Positions 42,301-54,181 of a DNA stretch of 64,000 nt are shown here, piece by piece. The translations under genes were made by a program, and so were the position numbers. Position 1 is the first letter of the stretch. Every line of letters begins with the position of its first letter. The DNA is taken from contig JADLSH010000110.1 of assembly GCA_016169945.1 (NCBI GenBank), positions 1,282,001-1,346,000 on the forward strand, read 5' to 3'. The notes beneath the pieces are model-generated. The model ran no database searches and was not told where the DNA came from. It saw nothing but the letters and a program-made list of their open reading frames with translations. This stretch comes from Trachythela sp. YZ-2020. Lineage: Eukaryota; Cnidaria; Anthozoa; Malacalcyonacea; Clavulariidae.

Positions 42301-44977
42301 CACCTCCTGGTTACGGATGTACATGGTGGATCTTCTAATGTAACCTAGGAGCTGGTTCGCTTTTTCTGAATGTTTATTCACTTGTCTGTTCCATGTTAGG
42401 TTTTTATCCACAAACACGCCGAGGTCTCGTTCACATTCAGTCTGTATCAGGTTTTCGTTGTTAAGTTTGTTGTTGAAAGTAATTGGTGGGGATCTTTCTC
42501 GTTATCAGTTGAGTCATGCATTCTGTTTCGTTGAATTTGAGACCAGACTCTTTGAACAGACCATGTTTGTATAGACGGTTAAGATCACTCTTAGAGATGT
42601 TGACTGTCTTCGTTATAGATTTAATGTTTTTGAACAGTTTTGTGTCATCAGCAAACATAACAATATGGCTAGATGTAATTGTATCTGGAAGGTCGTTGAT
42701 GTAAAGGCTGAATAGGACTGGACCGAGGATAGACCCCCAGGACGCACCTGATGTAACTGGTAGGGTGGTAGAGGTTGAATCATGCACAGTTACACGTTCA
42801 TAGCGATTGGTAAGGTAAGATTGAAACCACTGTTATATACTGTAGAAGGCTACCCCCAAATCCTGCCATCCGCAATTTGTGCAATAGGTGGTTATGGTTG
42901 ACCTTCAGTTGTCGAAAGCCTTGGCCTTATGTCATTTTGCTTTAAACAAGTGGGTTGTTTAAACCCTAAAATCGCTACAGATGACGAATGCTGAAATTAA
43001 ACATGGAAGTTTGCGTGTTTTGAATGATTGACTTCATGATTCGGTCAACGTGAAGACAATGTTAGCAATAAATTTCAGCAAGCTGAAAATTAACGTAAAC
43101 CAGCGCCCTGTGTAAACTGAAGAACCAGCGTATCGTTGTATAAACCTGAAAAACATATTTACAGCTGATTCAGGTTGAGAGCTTAAAGGAAGCGAGTCAG
43201 CTTTCGTTGTGATCATAGACACAATCATGTTGTACTCTGCAAAATTTTTGTTCACATGTATATAGGGATTATAGCTCGGGCTGGTTGTATAAGTCTTAAA
43301 CTTTATCTTGAATTAAAAACACCATCTATACAACTGAATTACAAAACATTTGTTTGTTTCAATAGAACTTCATGTCTTGGCTGTCAATCAGTATAGAAAC
43401 GCAGGGGCGAGGTTCGCAGTTTAGTTAATAGCAAATGCATTAATTAAGTAAACACACCTTTTGTTTTGTCTCAAAGTATATTTTGAAAGTTAAAATATCA
43501 TTCGCCCACCTAGCAACACTTGTCATTCAGTCTATAATTTTGGTGTTGAACGCAGCTTCTCAATTTATTTTTTGCGTGCTTTGACCTTTGACATAATTGT
43601 TTTGACAATTTTAAAAAATAGCTCATCATGGCATCTCTTTGAACATTTATCACAGCAACCGGGCCAGTCCAGTTAGTCAGCGTCCATATCAAAGATTTAA
43701 AGGACAAAGAGATTTTCACCATATGGGCTGAGATTTGAATTGCAAACAAGGAAATTAAATATTTTGTCAAATTCATCCATTTACATCCTGGTTACCAAGA
43801 TCTCGCCTGTTTCAAGTGAGATCTTGGCAACCGGACCAGCCAGGCTGTTATCCATACAAATGCAAAGTCATTTCTACTATAAAAATTACTACATGGCAAG
43901 ACCTCACTTACCGGGCCATCCCACTAACCAACCAGACCAGTCCGGCTTCAATATAAACAGTCCCTAATTCCTTATATTATACTAGAGATGAGCCGATTAT
44001 CAAAATTGTGGCAAAAATGTTGTTTTATAATACAAATTTTGTTGGTTTTAATTGGTTTCATGGTAAGATCAGTATTAATAAGAACTGTAATAAAAATAGA
44101 TAGAGTATCATTGTTTACTTTATTGCAATGTCTAAATATAGTTTGTTTATCAATACATTTTACAAATCATATGCGACTTAGTTTACCAGTCAACTATGAC
44201 ATATAAGTTTTTAAAAGTATTTATATGTCAATAGACATTTGATACGCTGTGTGAATGTAATCACTGTGAAATATAAACAACTATCTTAAGCTGAATTTAA
44301 AGCATACATCGATCTCTATATTATACTGTATTAATATACAGTGGGTTAATACCCAAAATGTCACAAATGTGACAGTTTAGAATGTCGTCAATTAGAACAA
44401 ATCTCAACCTCTAAATGTCGCAATTAGATGATATTTTAGAATTTCGAACGAGCGTAACTACCGCAAATTATAGAAACAAATCGAAAGTACTTTGTAAATT
44501 GCACGTTTTTTCATGGCCTATATGAACTTTCTTTGATAATCCGTGTGACCGTGGTTTGAACCTAAGTTAAATAATATGTTTGATTTTAAAATAAAATAGA
44601 AATCACCTACCTGACACAATAGTGACTGGACCTTTAATAGTTGTGAGATTTTGTCGTGTAAAGTTCTTCAACAGTGAGCCAATCAAGGTACTTTTCCCCA
44701 CTTTAGGAGGTCCTATCACGGCCACAACAATCGGTGGTGGTTCTAACGGGGTACGATCTACCAACGGGACATGATGCTTCTTGGTTTGAACATCAAGTTT
44801 ACGTCGATGCTGACGAGCTGCTCGCACTGTGGATTGAAATGTGAAAGCCTTCGGATTCTTGTGATTGGTGTCTTCATTTTGGGCTTGTTTTCGCTTCTTT
44901 TTCTTCTCTGCTTTAGGCCCAGATTTCCGTTCACGATGTGCCTTTGCAGTACGTTCTTCTTCACCGTCGGCCGCCAT
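30158..44977 (-). CDS. BMS1: BMS1 ribosome biogenesis GTPase, 5' three coding exons (partial)
   Basis: BMS1 is a nucleolar GTPase of the small-subunit processome that works with Rcl1 in 40S ribosome maturation. Coding exons: complement of 44,611-44,977, 36,311-36,390 and 30,158-30,346 (212 codons, phases consistent). Exon 1 has a basic Lys-rich leader, the conserved block KTKKHHVPLVDRTPLEPPP-like in this family, and the P-loop GPPKVGKST. Exon 2 encodes GKKRRLTIIECGNDMN; exon 3 encodes ALLLIDASFGFEME and ends HRFWTEVYQ. All junctions are GT-AG. The start at 44,977 was chosen because MAADGEEE begins the family-like basic leader and has a good Kozak context; the frame is open further upstream but is probably 5' UTR. 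The remainder, about 1,000 residues in the family, is not in the window; after exon 3 (minus direction) come repeats and the GPCR array. Confidence 0.93.
30394..30538. mobile_element. Fold-back MITE in BMS1 intron 2
   Basis: ACACGGTAAA...AAAACGGATTGGTTAAAAT pairs with ATTTTAACCAATCCGTTTTTACAGTGC. The inner block CTCAGAATCAGA pairs with TCTGATTCTGAG. Termini of the CACTGTAAAAA type. It lies about 50 bp from the exon 3 acceptor. Confidence 0.75.
30600..31151. mobile_element. TIR element (about 0.55 kb) enclosing a retroposon-like 3' tail
   Basis: GGGAGCTTTAACAAAGACGA pairs with TCGTCTTTGCCAAAGCTCGCCC at the other end. Inside, near 31,005-31,036, is an AATAAA followed by (TTA)n, which resembles a retroposon 3' end. 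No protein recognised. Confidence 0.6.
31194..31313 (+). repeat. Perfect 60-bp tandem duplication
   Basis: Two identical 60-base units (31,194-31,253 and 31,254-31,313) starting ACCACATGCATAATTTACAG. No differences between them, so the duplication is recent or an assembly effect. Confidence 0.9.
31634..31818. repeat. Fold-back element 2 with CGAG punctuation
   Basis: 185 bp. Outer arms CAATTACTTTATGGTTTCCG and CGGAAACCATAAAGTAATTG. The next block is ATGGCCTGATCCAAACA. Then CGAG on both arms, the block AGTTAAGAAAAGC/CTTTTCTTAACT, a second CGCG/CGAG, and the centre CTCGAGCCGAAGGCGAG. A partial second copy of the outer block follows at 31,849-31,880. Confidence 0.85.
34373..34872. mobile_element. 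Large fold-back element with (CCGT)n-type arms inside LINE 1
   Basis: 500 bp. Arms begin GCTATATAATAATTATCACT and end in its complement. Next come GAGACCGAGG, GTGTTTTGTGGC and AAAACGCGGATACGGACGGA. Inside are GGACGGACGGATGGGTGGC repeats on the left and their complement on the right. The centre has repeats of GGTATAGAAAATGCTT. Inserted in LINE 1 after its Asp-Glu-Tyr-Glu codons. Confidence 0.85.
34855..35140. repeat. Adjacent inverted repeat sharing the same arm
   Basis: AAGTGTTTTATTATATAGC with GTGTCAAAG (34,855-34,887) is inverted at 35,108-35,140 (CTTTGACACTAGCTATATAA). The right arm of the preceding fold-back thus serves as left arm here, so the insert is composite. A GTTGACCGGT palindrome lies inside near 35,030. 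Confidence 0.7.
36311..36390 (-). CDS. BMS1: BMS1 coding exon 2
   Basis: 80 bases, acceptor TATAG and donor GTATGT. It encodes (G)KKRRLTIIECGNDMNMM then IDIAKVADL, the G2/G3-like region that is strongly conserved in BMS1. It is too short for ORF finders. Confidence 0.94.
36901..37187. mobile_element. Fold-back element with internal GGAGGACTTAGAGTT minisatellite
   Basis: Arms of about 95 bp: ATGTAGAAGGTTTAGGTGGA pairs with TCCACCTAAACCTTCTACAT, continuing through CTGAACGGGAACGGCTGCG. The loop holds about five degenerate GCATTTTTCGGAGGACTTAG units. Located in BMS1 intron 1. The open frame at 36,807 is only the arm. Confidence 0.85.
37892..38052 (+). repeat. Dispersed repeat R1, copy 1
   Basis: About 160 bases, AAAGTGGCTGTCA through GGTAAAATTGAACTG. 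It matches 59,053-59,209 with few differences, including CTGTGGGCCCACACATTAGC. No coding potential seen. Confidence 0.8.
38318..38802 (+). mobile_element. LINE 3, 5' part (reverse transcriptase N-terminal region)
   Basis: The frame reads VTNATGPDNVPARPLKE, then PEDWKIA, and after a frameshift YRPISLLPIVLKVLGRC and NNIKEQL, the start of a LINE reverse transcriptase. At about 38,803 it is cut by LINE 2. The same protein resumes at 41,460 with QHGFVRGRSC. Confidence 0.88.
38803..41463 (-). mobile_element. LINE 2 (CR1/L2-like), 5'-truncated, nested in LINE 3
   Basis: Read on the minus strand it starts inside the endonuclease (LILGDLNCDML, GISDHSLVFAI at about 41,230). It continues through a linker (40,808-41,059), a reverse transcriptase of 368 residues (39,651-40,757) and a C-terminal part (38,998-39,417 and the stretch before it). 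The 3' end near 38,803-38,825 carries short (GATA)n repeats. Reading frames are long, so it is younger than its host LINE 3. Confidence 0.92.
39651..40757 (-). pseudogene. LINE 2 reverse transcriptase ORF
   Basis: An open frame of 368 codons with the RT series NYRPISVLPAISKIMER, LIDLKKAFDTVDH, KCGVPQGSILGPLFFLLYIN and the catalytic FADDTNL. It breaks near 39,651-39,675, where the 11-bp unit AATCAGATGAG is duplicated in tandem. The original frame would continue into the next segment, which includes a stretch ending VWDVFGETQSKRLQKLQ. The element cannot make the full protein as it stands. Confidence 0.9.
41460..41578 (+). mobile_element. LINE 3, continuation after LINE 2
   Basis: QHGFVRGRSCVANLLEVLN through DAVSLDMSK continues the RT of 38,318-38,802. 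It stops at the Met-Ser-Lys of the catalytic DxxKAFD motif, at the hexamer CCAAGG. Confidence 0.88.
41650..42925 (-). mobile_element. LINE 3/4 3' half, on minus strand
   Basis: Starts on the minus strand at CCAAGGCTTTCGAC (AKAFD) near 42,924. It then runs VNHNHLLHKLRMAGFGGSL, SYLTNRYERVTVHD, SILGPVLFSLYINDLPD, the catalytic MFADDTKLF, and after frameshifts LALVRPHLGYATQIW and a tail with TRIWNHLV. A 3' end with a GTTGTAATTGTAAC-type repeat lies near 41,655. It picks up exactly where the plus-strand part stops, so it is probably the inverted 3' half of the same element. Confidence 0.82.
42926..44610. other. BMS1 intron 1, no recognised gene
   Basis: AT-rich sequence with short inverted motifs (GTTACCAAGATCTC and GAGATCTTGGCAAC at about 43,791-43,832) and scattered ACCGGGCCA-type motifs. 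A partial AGATGAGCCGATTATC near 43,985 resembles the hAT-like terminus at 49,319. No exon recognised. Confidence 0.4.
44611..44977 (-). CDS. BMS1: BMS1 coding exon 1
   Basis: 367 bases: ATG at 44,977; donor GTAGGT at 44,610-44,605. The G-domain P-loop GPPKVGKST lies near the exon end, and the exon finishes ...GPVTIVS plus one base of a Gly codon. Confidence 0.94.
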
Positions 44978-47828
<2,851 letters not shown>

Positions 47829-48160
47829 TGCAAACACCTGTTTGACATTCATGCCAAAGAACTAGCCTGGATGTTTCTGTCAAAGCATGTCAATAACTAA
47901 GGTTCAGGTGTAAACGACAGTAGAATTATTCAACTGAATGCGAACAGTTAACAAATAAGGACATTGTCTATGGTCACATCAACAAGAGTATTTGAACGAT
48001 TTGATCAGCCAATCACAATTAACATGCTTTACACTGCTTGTTACAAAAAATATTACAATCTGAGATATAGACAATGTCTTTATCAGCAACTCTCCATAAA
48101 CATAGTGACATCGACACAAAAAAGTTTTCGTTCTTAAGCTCTTGACGATGTTAAGTTTGG

Positions 48161-48537
48161 TACACACATAAAAATCTCACATCCTATCAACAAGATGTGT
48201 TCGCAACAGGCTTGTAGCAAGCCTGTCAACAAGTTGTAACAGTGTTGTCATTTTATCAAGTTGCTACAAGGTTGTCACTCAACAACTTGTTAACAAGTTG
48301 TTGAATTGCAGGACGATGACAAGTTTTTGGAGTGTTGAGTCAACATCCTTGTAGCACTTGAGTTGTCAGCCGTTGACAACTTGTCAAAACAAGCTGGGAA
48401 CAAGCAGTGCGAACGCATCTTGATAACAAGTTGTTGAAACAGCATTATTTATAAAATTGGTACAATTATTTGGTACGATTCCAAATTATTTCGTCTGCTG
48501 CAGGTTTGTTACAAGTTGTGCGTTTTTACGTGTGTAG
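48161..48537. repeat. CAACTTGTT-type minisatellite element with short TIRs
   Basis: TACACACATAAAAA at the left pairs with TTTTTACGTGTGTA at the right. Between them are degenerate CAACAAGTTGT/ACAACTTGT units in both orientations. Similar elements are familiar from marine invertebrate genomes. Confidence 0.7.
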
Positions 48538-48826
48538 ACTCTGGAAAGTGAAACTTTGGTGTTTAAGACATAAGTATTGGCAGACCTCTTTGGTCAACAA
48601 TTTGTGAAACTATAGAGTTTAAATCGGTGTTATCAGGCAGCATTAGGTGGTTCTGATTTATGTTTAAACATGCAGTACGTAAATTGCTGCTTCTGAACAT
48701 ATACAGCCATTAGAACTTGATCTTAAAAATAGTGTTCATTAAAAGACTCCTCGAATCATTAATAATTGATGAGCAAAACATAAAGGAAATGAGCTAGCGA
48801 GACGTAGTGTGAAAAAGTGGTAATAA

Positions 48827-49039
48827 AGCCTGGTTCACACTGGTAATTTTGTCGGCGATTATTCTCCTCCTGACGCATGCGAATGAGTGGACTCACAAAC
48901 AAAAGTATGTGACCATTATGGGATCAGTTAGACTATTAACTGTGGTTTTACAAAAGCAACGTTGATATGTCATTTGCTCGATCACGTCGATCAGGAAGAG
49001 AAAAGTCGCCGACAAAATTGCTAGTGTGATAACCAGGCT
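48827..49039. mobile_element. Harbinger-like MITE
   Basis: 213 bp. AGCCTGGTTCACACTGGTAA pairs with GCTAGTGTGATAACCAGGCT, and ATTTTGTCGGCGA pairs with CGCCGACAAAAT. TAA flanks both ends, which fits the 3-bp TWA target duplication of PIF/Harbinger. Confidence 0.78.
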
Positions 49040-49318
49040 TAAACACTACGAAGTTGAATAAGTTAAGTATATACTTTTAACACAAATTAATAGACCTAAT
49101 GGCTAATAGCTATAAGTAAACGCGTTTTTATGGCTGTTACCGGCCATTCCATTACATTATCATAACAGTCCGGGGTAATGTCACAATGACCGGCCAAAAA
49201 TATCTGTTGACCGTCACTTTTTAGCCTCTCCGACTCCGGTCATTTTGACCGACGACCTATACCGATCGTTATTTTTAGCTCTGACGTCTGATAAAGAGGC
49301 GTGCGAGTTACCCGAAGA

Positions 49319-49886
49319 TAGGGATGAGCCGATAACGAAAAATCCAATTTACCGATACGATAATTTCCGATACAATATGTGGGCTTATCGGTCGATATAT
49401 CGGTAGTTACCGATAATATTGGTCAAGAACTTGGGGCAAACGTATTAAGCTCCCTAGAAACGAGCAAGATTTTCTTGACAAGTTTCCTTAACAAGTTAAC
49501 TTCCCCATATGTATGCTCAACAAGTTTTTCTGGACAGGTTTTCCATGGCAAGTAAGTATTGCTTGCTAATGTCCATCGAATGTTTAAACATTATATCTAT
49601 CAGGGACTATCTGTTAAATGGAATTGATTACGAACTAAATTTGTCTTCATAGTTTTATAGTTAGAACCAAATGCGTCTATAGTAATGTCACTCGTTTTTC
49701 TTGAGAAACGAAGGAAGTGTTATAAATATAATAAGAAAAAACAACTGAAAAGGCAAGCATTTTAAATATCGGAGGAGCAGATATATGCCGATATTCACAG
49801 ATATTATCGGCCGATAATCGATAAGCCTAAAAGTTACCGATTATCGGCTTCTACCGATAAAAAAACTGATTATCGGCTCATCCCTA
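49319..49886. mobile_element. hAT-like non-autonomous element, GATGAGCCGATA type
   Basis: 568 bp. TIR TAGGGATGAGCCGATAA; the right end is its complement. Flanks CCCGAAGA and CCCGATGA (7 of 8 identical) fit an 8-bp hAT target duplication. The interior is rich in TATCGG and CCGATA. No transposase. Confidence 0.8.
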
Positions 49887-49931
49887 CCCGATGAATGTGT
49901 GAATGTGAATGGGGTGGCAACCGGCATAGAT

Positions 49932-49992
49932 CAATTTTCAACGACGATTTGTAATGCAAAATTATGCTACGCTACATCGTCGTTGAAAATTG
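49932..49992. repeat. Short hairpin CAATTTTCAACGACGAT
   Basis: CAATTTTCAACGACGAT and ATCGTCGTTGAAAATTG are perfect complements 27 bases apart. Confidence 0.7.
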
Positions 49993-50302
49993 TCCTGTGT
50001 GACATCACCTTAAGTCTACCAGTCTATTTAGCGCTCCTGACAACTGAAGTATAAATAACGCAAACTTGTGTTGTAAATGCCATAATTACATTTTTATTGA
50101 ATATTATATGATTTTTTGACAACAAAATTAGAAATTGCAACCCAAAGAAATTGCCGGTACTATATAGCCTCAGCTTTCCGGCGCAGATTGCAACATTCTC
50201 AGTCTTCCGTTCGTCCTTGCCTCAGATCCAAATTGGTACTCGTGTATTACCCGGGTTGATTGATTAATATATATATAATTTAAAGCGTATATGCGCTGCT
50301 TA

Positions 50303-51129
50303 GGGCCTGTTCATATGACCACGGTTGGTCGGTAAGCTCGCCTCAATGGGATGAATTACCTGTGTTCATATGACTGTCTTTTAGTGGTGGGCGATATATC
50401 GAAAAAATATCGATAACTTCGATATTTGCAAGTATCGTATCGGTATCGATAAGTATTTTCAAGTATCGACAATTTCGATACTTGTCACGTGTTACGAAAT
50501 TTTGAGTTTTAGTCACTGAACTCTTGCATAACCGGACTGCGATTAACAGGGGGACTCATGAGGAGCAATTGGTAGGGGGAGGGTTAATGGGGATATTATT
50601 GGTGCATACAAGGATAGAAGGGACACGGACACTTATGTATATACTTGAGTTTAAAAATATCATTCGAGTTGAATTTACTATATTGAAATTTCGGTATACA
50701 TTCATATACAATTTTGAGTATCGGTATCGAATATCGTATCGAAACAGTGGTATCGAGGCAAAAGTAACCGGTATCGTATCGAAGTCAAAATTCCCAGTAT
50801 CGCCCACCACTACTGTCTTTATTCCATCTAACATCCCGCGTCGGTGGAACGAAATTATGAAAACATGGCACCTTCGATTATCTTCTGTTGTTGTGATTCT
50901 TGTTTATATTTTCCAACTACGCCGCTCAATAATAGATCAAAATCGGAAAAAAGTCAGTGGGATGCTTTATTCATAAGTAAAATTTTATCCCACTTGACTG
51001 AGATCCCACCTAGCGCAAGGCGAGATCTTACCTAGCCGGGCTGGCTCACTTCTTATATGAACACACAATGAATTATATATATCCTCATTCAGGTGAGTTT
51101 CCCGGTTAGCTTGGCTTATATGAACAAGC
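50303..51129. mobile_element. Outer TIR element containing a nested hAT-like element
   Basis: GGGCCTGTTCATATGACC resembles the complement of GGCTTATATGAACAAGC at the other end, and CCGGTTAGC/GGTTGGTCGG motifs lie just inside. The element at 50,382-50,812 sits within it. Ends are imperfect. Confidence 0.5.
50382..50812. mobile_element. hAT-like non-autonomous element, TAGTGGTGGGCGATA type
   Basis: 431 bp. TIR TAGTGGTGGGCGATA with its exact complement at the right, and a perfect 8-bp target duplication CTGTCTTT at 50,374-50,381 and 50,813-50,820. The interior repeats TATCGATA and GTATCG motifs. No transposase; the 150-codon open frame across it has no family signature. Confidence 0.9.
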
Positions 51130-51359
51130 ATTAGAATAGTCAGATTGCATTCAGCTATGATTCGGGCAATTACGAAATCTTCACGCATTTTGATTCTAAC
51201 CTTACTACAAAATAGTTATATATATATACTATAAAATAATATTATTAATTGTTATTAAAGTCAAATGTTATCTCCATTAAACGAATACATTCATATGTGT
51301 GCAATGGGTCGTTCTAGTAGTATTTATTATATACACAAGCTCTGGATATGAGGTATTCT

Positions 51360-51500
51360 GCAATCTGATTGGTTCTCTACTAGCAGGATATTAGCTCTTA
51401 TAATATAGCCAACCACAATGCTGCAATCTGATTGGTTGTCTACTAGCAGGATATTTTGTGATATCCTACTAGTAGAGCAATATCCTACTAGTAGGGAAAA
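51360..51500 (+). repeat. Direct repeats TGCAATCTGATTGG / CTACTAGCAGGATAT
   Basis: A 33-base unit containing ATCTGATTGGTT and TCTACTAGCAGGATATT occurs twice about 63 bases apart (from 51,360 and 51,423). It is followed by two inverted copies of ATCCTACTAGTAG just before an ATG. Confidence 0.75.
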
Positions 51501-51507
51501 AAACAAA

Positions 51508-51619
51508 ATGGCTTCCAGATTTGTAAGCATGAATGATGAAGAAATTGGAGTTTTGCTTCAAAATAGCACGTCTAAGAACACAAAAAAGGCAACAAAATTT
51601 GGAATGAAGGTTTTTGACG
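51508..51619 (+). CDS. Candidate small first exon, MASRF...NTKKATKFGMKVF
   Basis: 37 codons plus one base, starting MASRFVSMNDEEIGVLL and ending NTKKATKFGMKVFD, followed by GTAAGCC, a good 5' splice site. The NTKKATK...KVF type of segment is one I associate with abundant cnidarian proteins related to Crypton-like tyrosine recombinase or DUF3504 genes. That link is from memory and uncertain. No downstream exon recognised, so this is either a fragment of a mobile gene or the start of one with distant exons. Confidence 0.4.
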
Positions 51620-51816
51620 GTAAGCCAAATGTAAATGTGTATAAAATTTATACTTAAAAAGAAATTACGAAAAGTAAACATGTATCGCAAAATAATCGCT
51701 TTTTAATTTGCATTTGCCTGATTTGGCCATAAAAACAAAACAAAACATGAAAACATCTTTTATTTTTCGTATAATTTTATAGAATGGTTTACCAGCTCAA
51801 GGCTATATTATAAGTG

Positions 51817-51917
51817 AAATATTATATTCGCTCTCGTCGGATATTGGCTGATAGCCAACTCGGCGAAGCGCCTCGTTGGCTATCAGCCAATATCCGACTC
51901 GAGCTCATATAATATTT
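51817..51917. repeat. Fold-back element 3 with CTCG punctuation
   Basis: 101 bp. AAATATTATATTCGCT pairs loosely with GAGCTCATATAATATTT. The block TCGGATATTGGCTGATAGCC pairs with GGCTATCAGCCAATATCCGA. CTCG occurs on both arms in the same sense, and the centre is CTCGGCGAAGCGCCTCG (reverse orientation of the CGAG type). Confidence 0.82.
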
Positions 51918-51951
51918 CTTACATATCCTGCTAGTAGAGAAAAGTAGAAAA

Positions 51952-52045
51952 ATGGCTGCCAGATTTCGACAATTAAATGAAGAGGAAATTCAAGTTTTAC
52001 TTGAAAAAAGTAAATATCCAGATCCAGAGTTTGTGTATATAATAA
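51952..52045 (+). pseudogene. Second MAARF-type start fragment
   Basis: ATGGCTGCCAGATTT... encodes MAARFRQLNEEEIQVLLEKS, about 50 percent identical to the exon at 51,508 over its first 20 residues. It is preceded by the same CCTGCTAGTAGAGAAAA motif. After about 30 codons it runs into fold-back element 4, so the longer open frame to 52,311 is not a natural protein. Confidence 0.4.
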
Positions 52046-52158
52046 AACAGTTATTCTACTCACTCTCGTCGCATATGACTGACAGCCGACTCGGCGCTAT
52101 CGCGCCTCGTCGGCTATCAGCTCATATAGCTGCGACTCAAGTTCGTAGAATAACTGTT
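52046..52158. repeat. Fold-back element 4 with CTCG punctuation
   Basis: 113 bp. Outer arms AACAGTTATTCTAC and GTAGAATAACTGTT. The inner block CATATGACTGACAGCCGA pairs imperfectly with TCGGCTATCAGCTCATATAG. Centre CTCGGCGCTATCGCGCCTCG. Confidence 0.8.
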
Positions 52159-52245
52159 AAATATCTATCTATGAAATCCCAGTCAGATATCACCACATCG
52201 TGTTCAGCAGTCGCCATAATGTTGGATTGTATCGCTTTCTCTGTG

Positions 52246-52325
52246 CTAGGTGCTCGCGGGTTTCTTCTCCAGTTTTTCAAAGTGTCTTCTGGCGTTATGA
52301 ATGTTGATTAACGTTGCGGCAGATG
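52246..52325 (-). CDS. RRAGA: RRAGA last coding exon
   Basis: 80 bases; acceptor TAACAG; stop TAG at 52,248-52,246. Encodes (S)[19 protein letters not shown] then KKPAST. Its strand-opposite open frame at 51,952-52,311 is not a gene. Confidence 0.92.
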
Positions 52326-54147
52326 CTGTTAAAAGTGTGGGAAATAACTGTTAATTGCATGCATATGAAATTACTGTATAATTAGGCTTGTGCACGTGAC
52401 GTCACAACTCGAACTTGTGTGGCTTCCGGTTTTTGGGGTGGCAAATTCCACCACTTTCATTGGATAATTTCAAACTAATTAAAATCAAATTCAACATGGC
52501 TGACAATTTTTTACATCAATACGTACGCCAACTTTCCTAAATAACTCGAGTTCTAGACAAGCAACAAACTGTACATCAAAATACTCACCGTTGCTCAAGG
52601 ATTCTAGAGAGGTATAGATTATCTTATAACTCTCGGTATTTCGCAAGATATAAACGAAAACGGCACTTCGTGAGATCTACGATTTGCCCCCCAAATTGCC
52701 GGTTATATAGCATGACGTAATATCCTCGAGTGACTACACAAGCCGAATAGACGATACTGTAAATTATCGTTGATAAGTCGCAGTGGTGAATACTTCGCGA
52801 ATTTGGGGTGGGGGGGGGGGCGAATTAGGTTGCCAACATATTCCCGCCCTTCCATATATATCAAAACTGGTGAGCCAGGCAGGCTGATATGAATCTCTTA
52901 GAATGTTCAAGCATATCTGTTAAGGGAATGCGGGAGGGGAACTGCATGGCGAATAGGTAAACCAAATTGGTTACCTCATTTCAGAATATCTTAATGATAT
53001 AATCCAGTTCTAAAAATTTGATAAGCAGATTACTGTTGTACCTGGGTTTTCCTCTATCCCGATTCCACCCGAATCATCTTATGAGATATATAATTCATAA
53101 CAAATGCATCATGCAATTCTAACTAGTTCTTTAATGTATATAATCTCCTTAATGTATCTGTATCAAATTATATATCCTCACTTACAAATATCCTTATAAT
53201 GTAACCTAAAGCCCTGCTCAAATGAGGATGAGAGTTGATGGGGTTGGCAAGCGAGAGTTTGCATGAGAGTTTCATCAACTCTCGTGCCCCGGTCAAACGA
53301 GAACAAGAGAACCAGCTCAAAGTTCATGAGAGTGCATGAGAGATTATGAGAGTTGGCGATCAAAAGCCAGCGAGAGTTGCAGCTCTCATTGGCTCTCGTC
53401 AACTCTTGCATCATCGTTTGACCAGAGTTAACGTGAACCTCTGACGTCCAACAGCAAAATAGAACTTCAAGCCGAGTTCTACAGAGCCAATAATAAACAA
53501 TTATTGGATGAGGGTTTTGTGATATCCGGAATTATCAAGGTCAAGGTAAGTGTTATCAGGCGAAGCCGAAGGCTGAGACTGATAACACTTACCGAGACCT
53601 TGATAATTCCGGATATAACAAAAACCGAATTCAATAATTGTTTTATTATACATTGCATTGTTATTAAACTCCTTCGATAAACAACGATTTAAATTCTGTC
53701 GCACAAAACAACGTTTAGTTCTAAAATATTGGGGTAAAAACCAATTATAAAATTAAAACAAGAACGACGAAATATTAGAAACCTAATTTACTTACTATAG
53801 TTCTGATAAAAGTTTCAAAAGAGTGTGTTTTTACGCAATGTGTTTTTATTCTTGTATGTACAGCTGCCGCTCGCTAAAAAAGTACGTACTGCTGGCTCAA
53901 CCTACAGATAACTGAGTTATCTGCTGGCAGATAACTCAGTTATCTGTAGCTAATGCGTGATTCCAATATTTAACTGTAAGCAATTAGCCAATCAGAAGAC
54001 ACGCAGTGACTACAACGTATAATAATATACAATTATTGGACGAGGTTGAGCAAAATATCGTGATTTATCAGTGGCGAGCAGATCAATTATTTGCCGATGC
54101 CGAAGGCAGAGGCAAATAATTGATCTGCGAGACACTGATAAATCACG

Positions 54148-54181
<34 letters not shown>

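Noticed and set aside
41579..42925. Twin-priming origin of the LINE inversion
   Set aside because: In twin priming the 5' part is inverted and lies upstream of the 3' part. Here the 3' part is inverted in place, next to the 5' part.
50524..50976. 150-codon plus-strand frame
   Set aside because: Crosses a hAT-like element with GTATCG repeats; no domain.
51952..52311. 120-codon plus-strand frame
   Set aside because: Only the first about 30 codons resemble another sequence. The rest crosses a fold-back element and then runs antisense to the last RRAGA exon.
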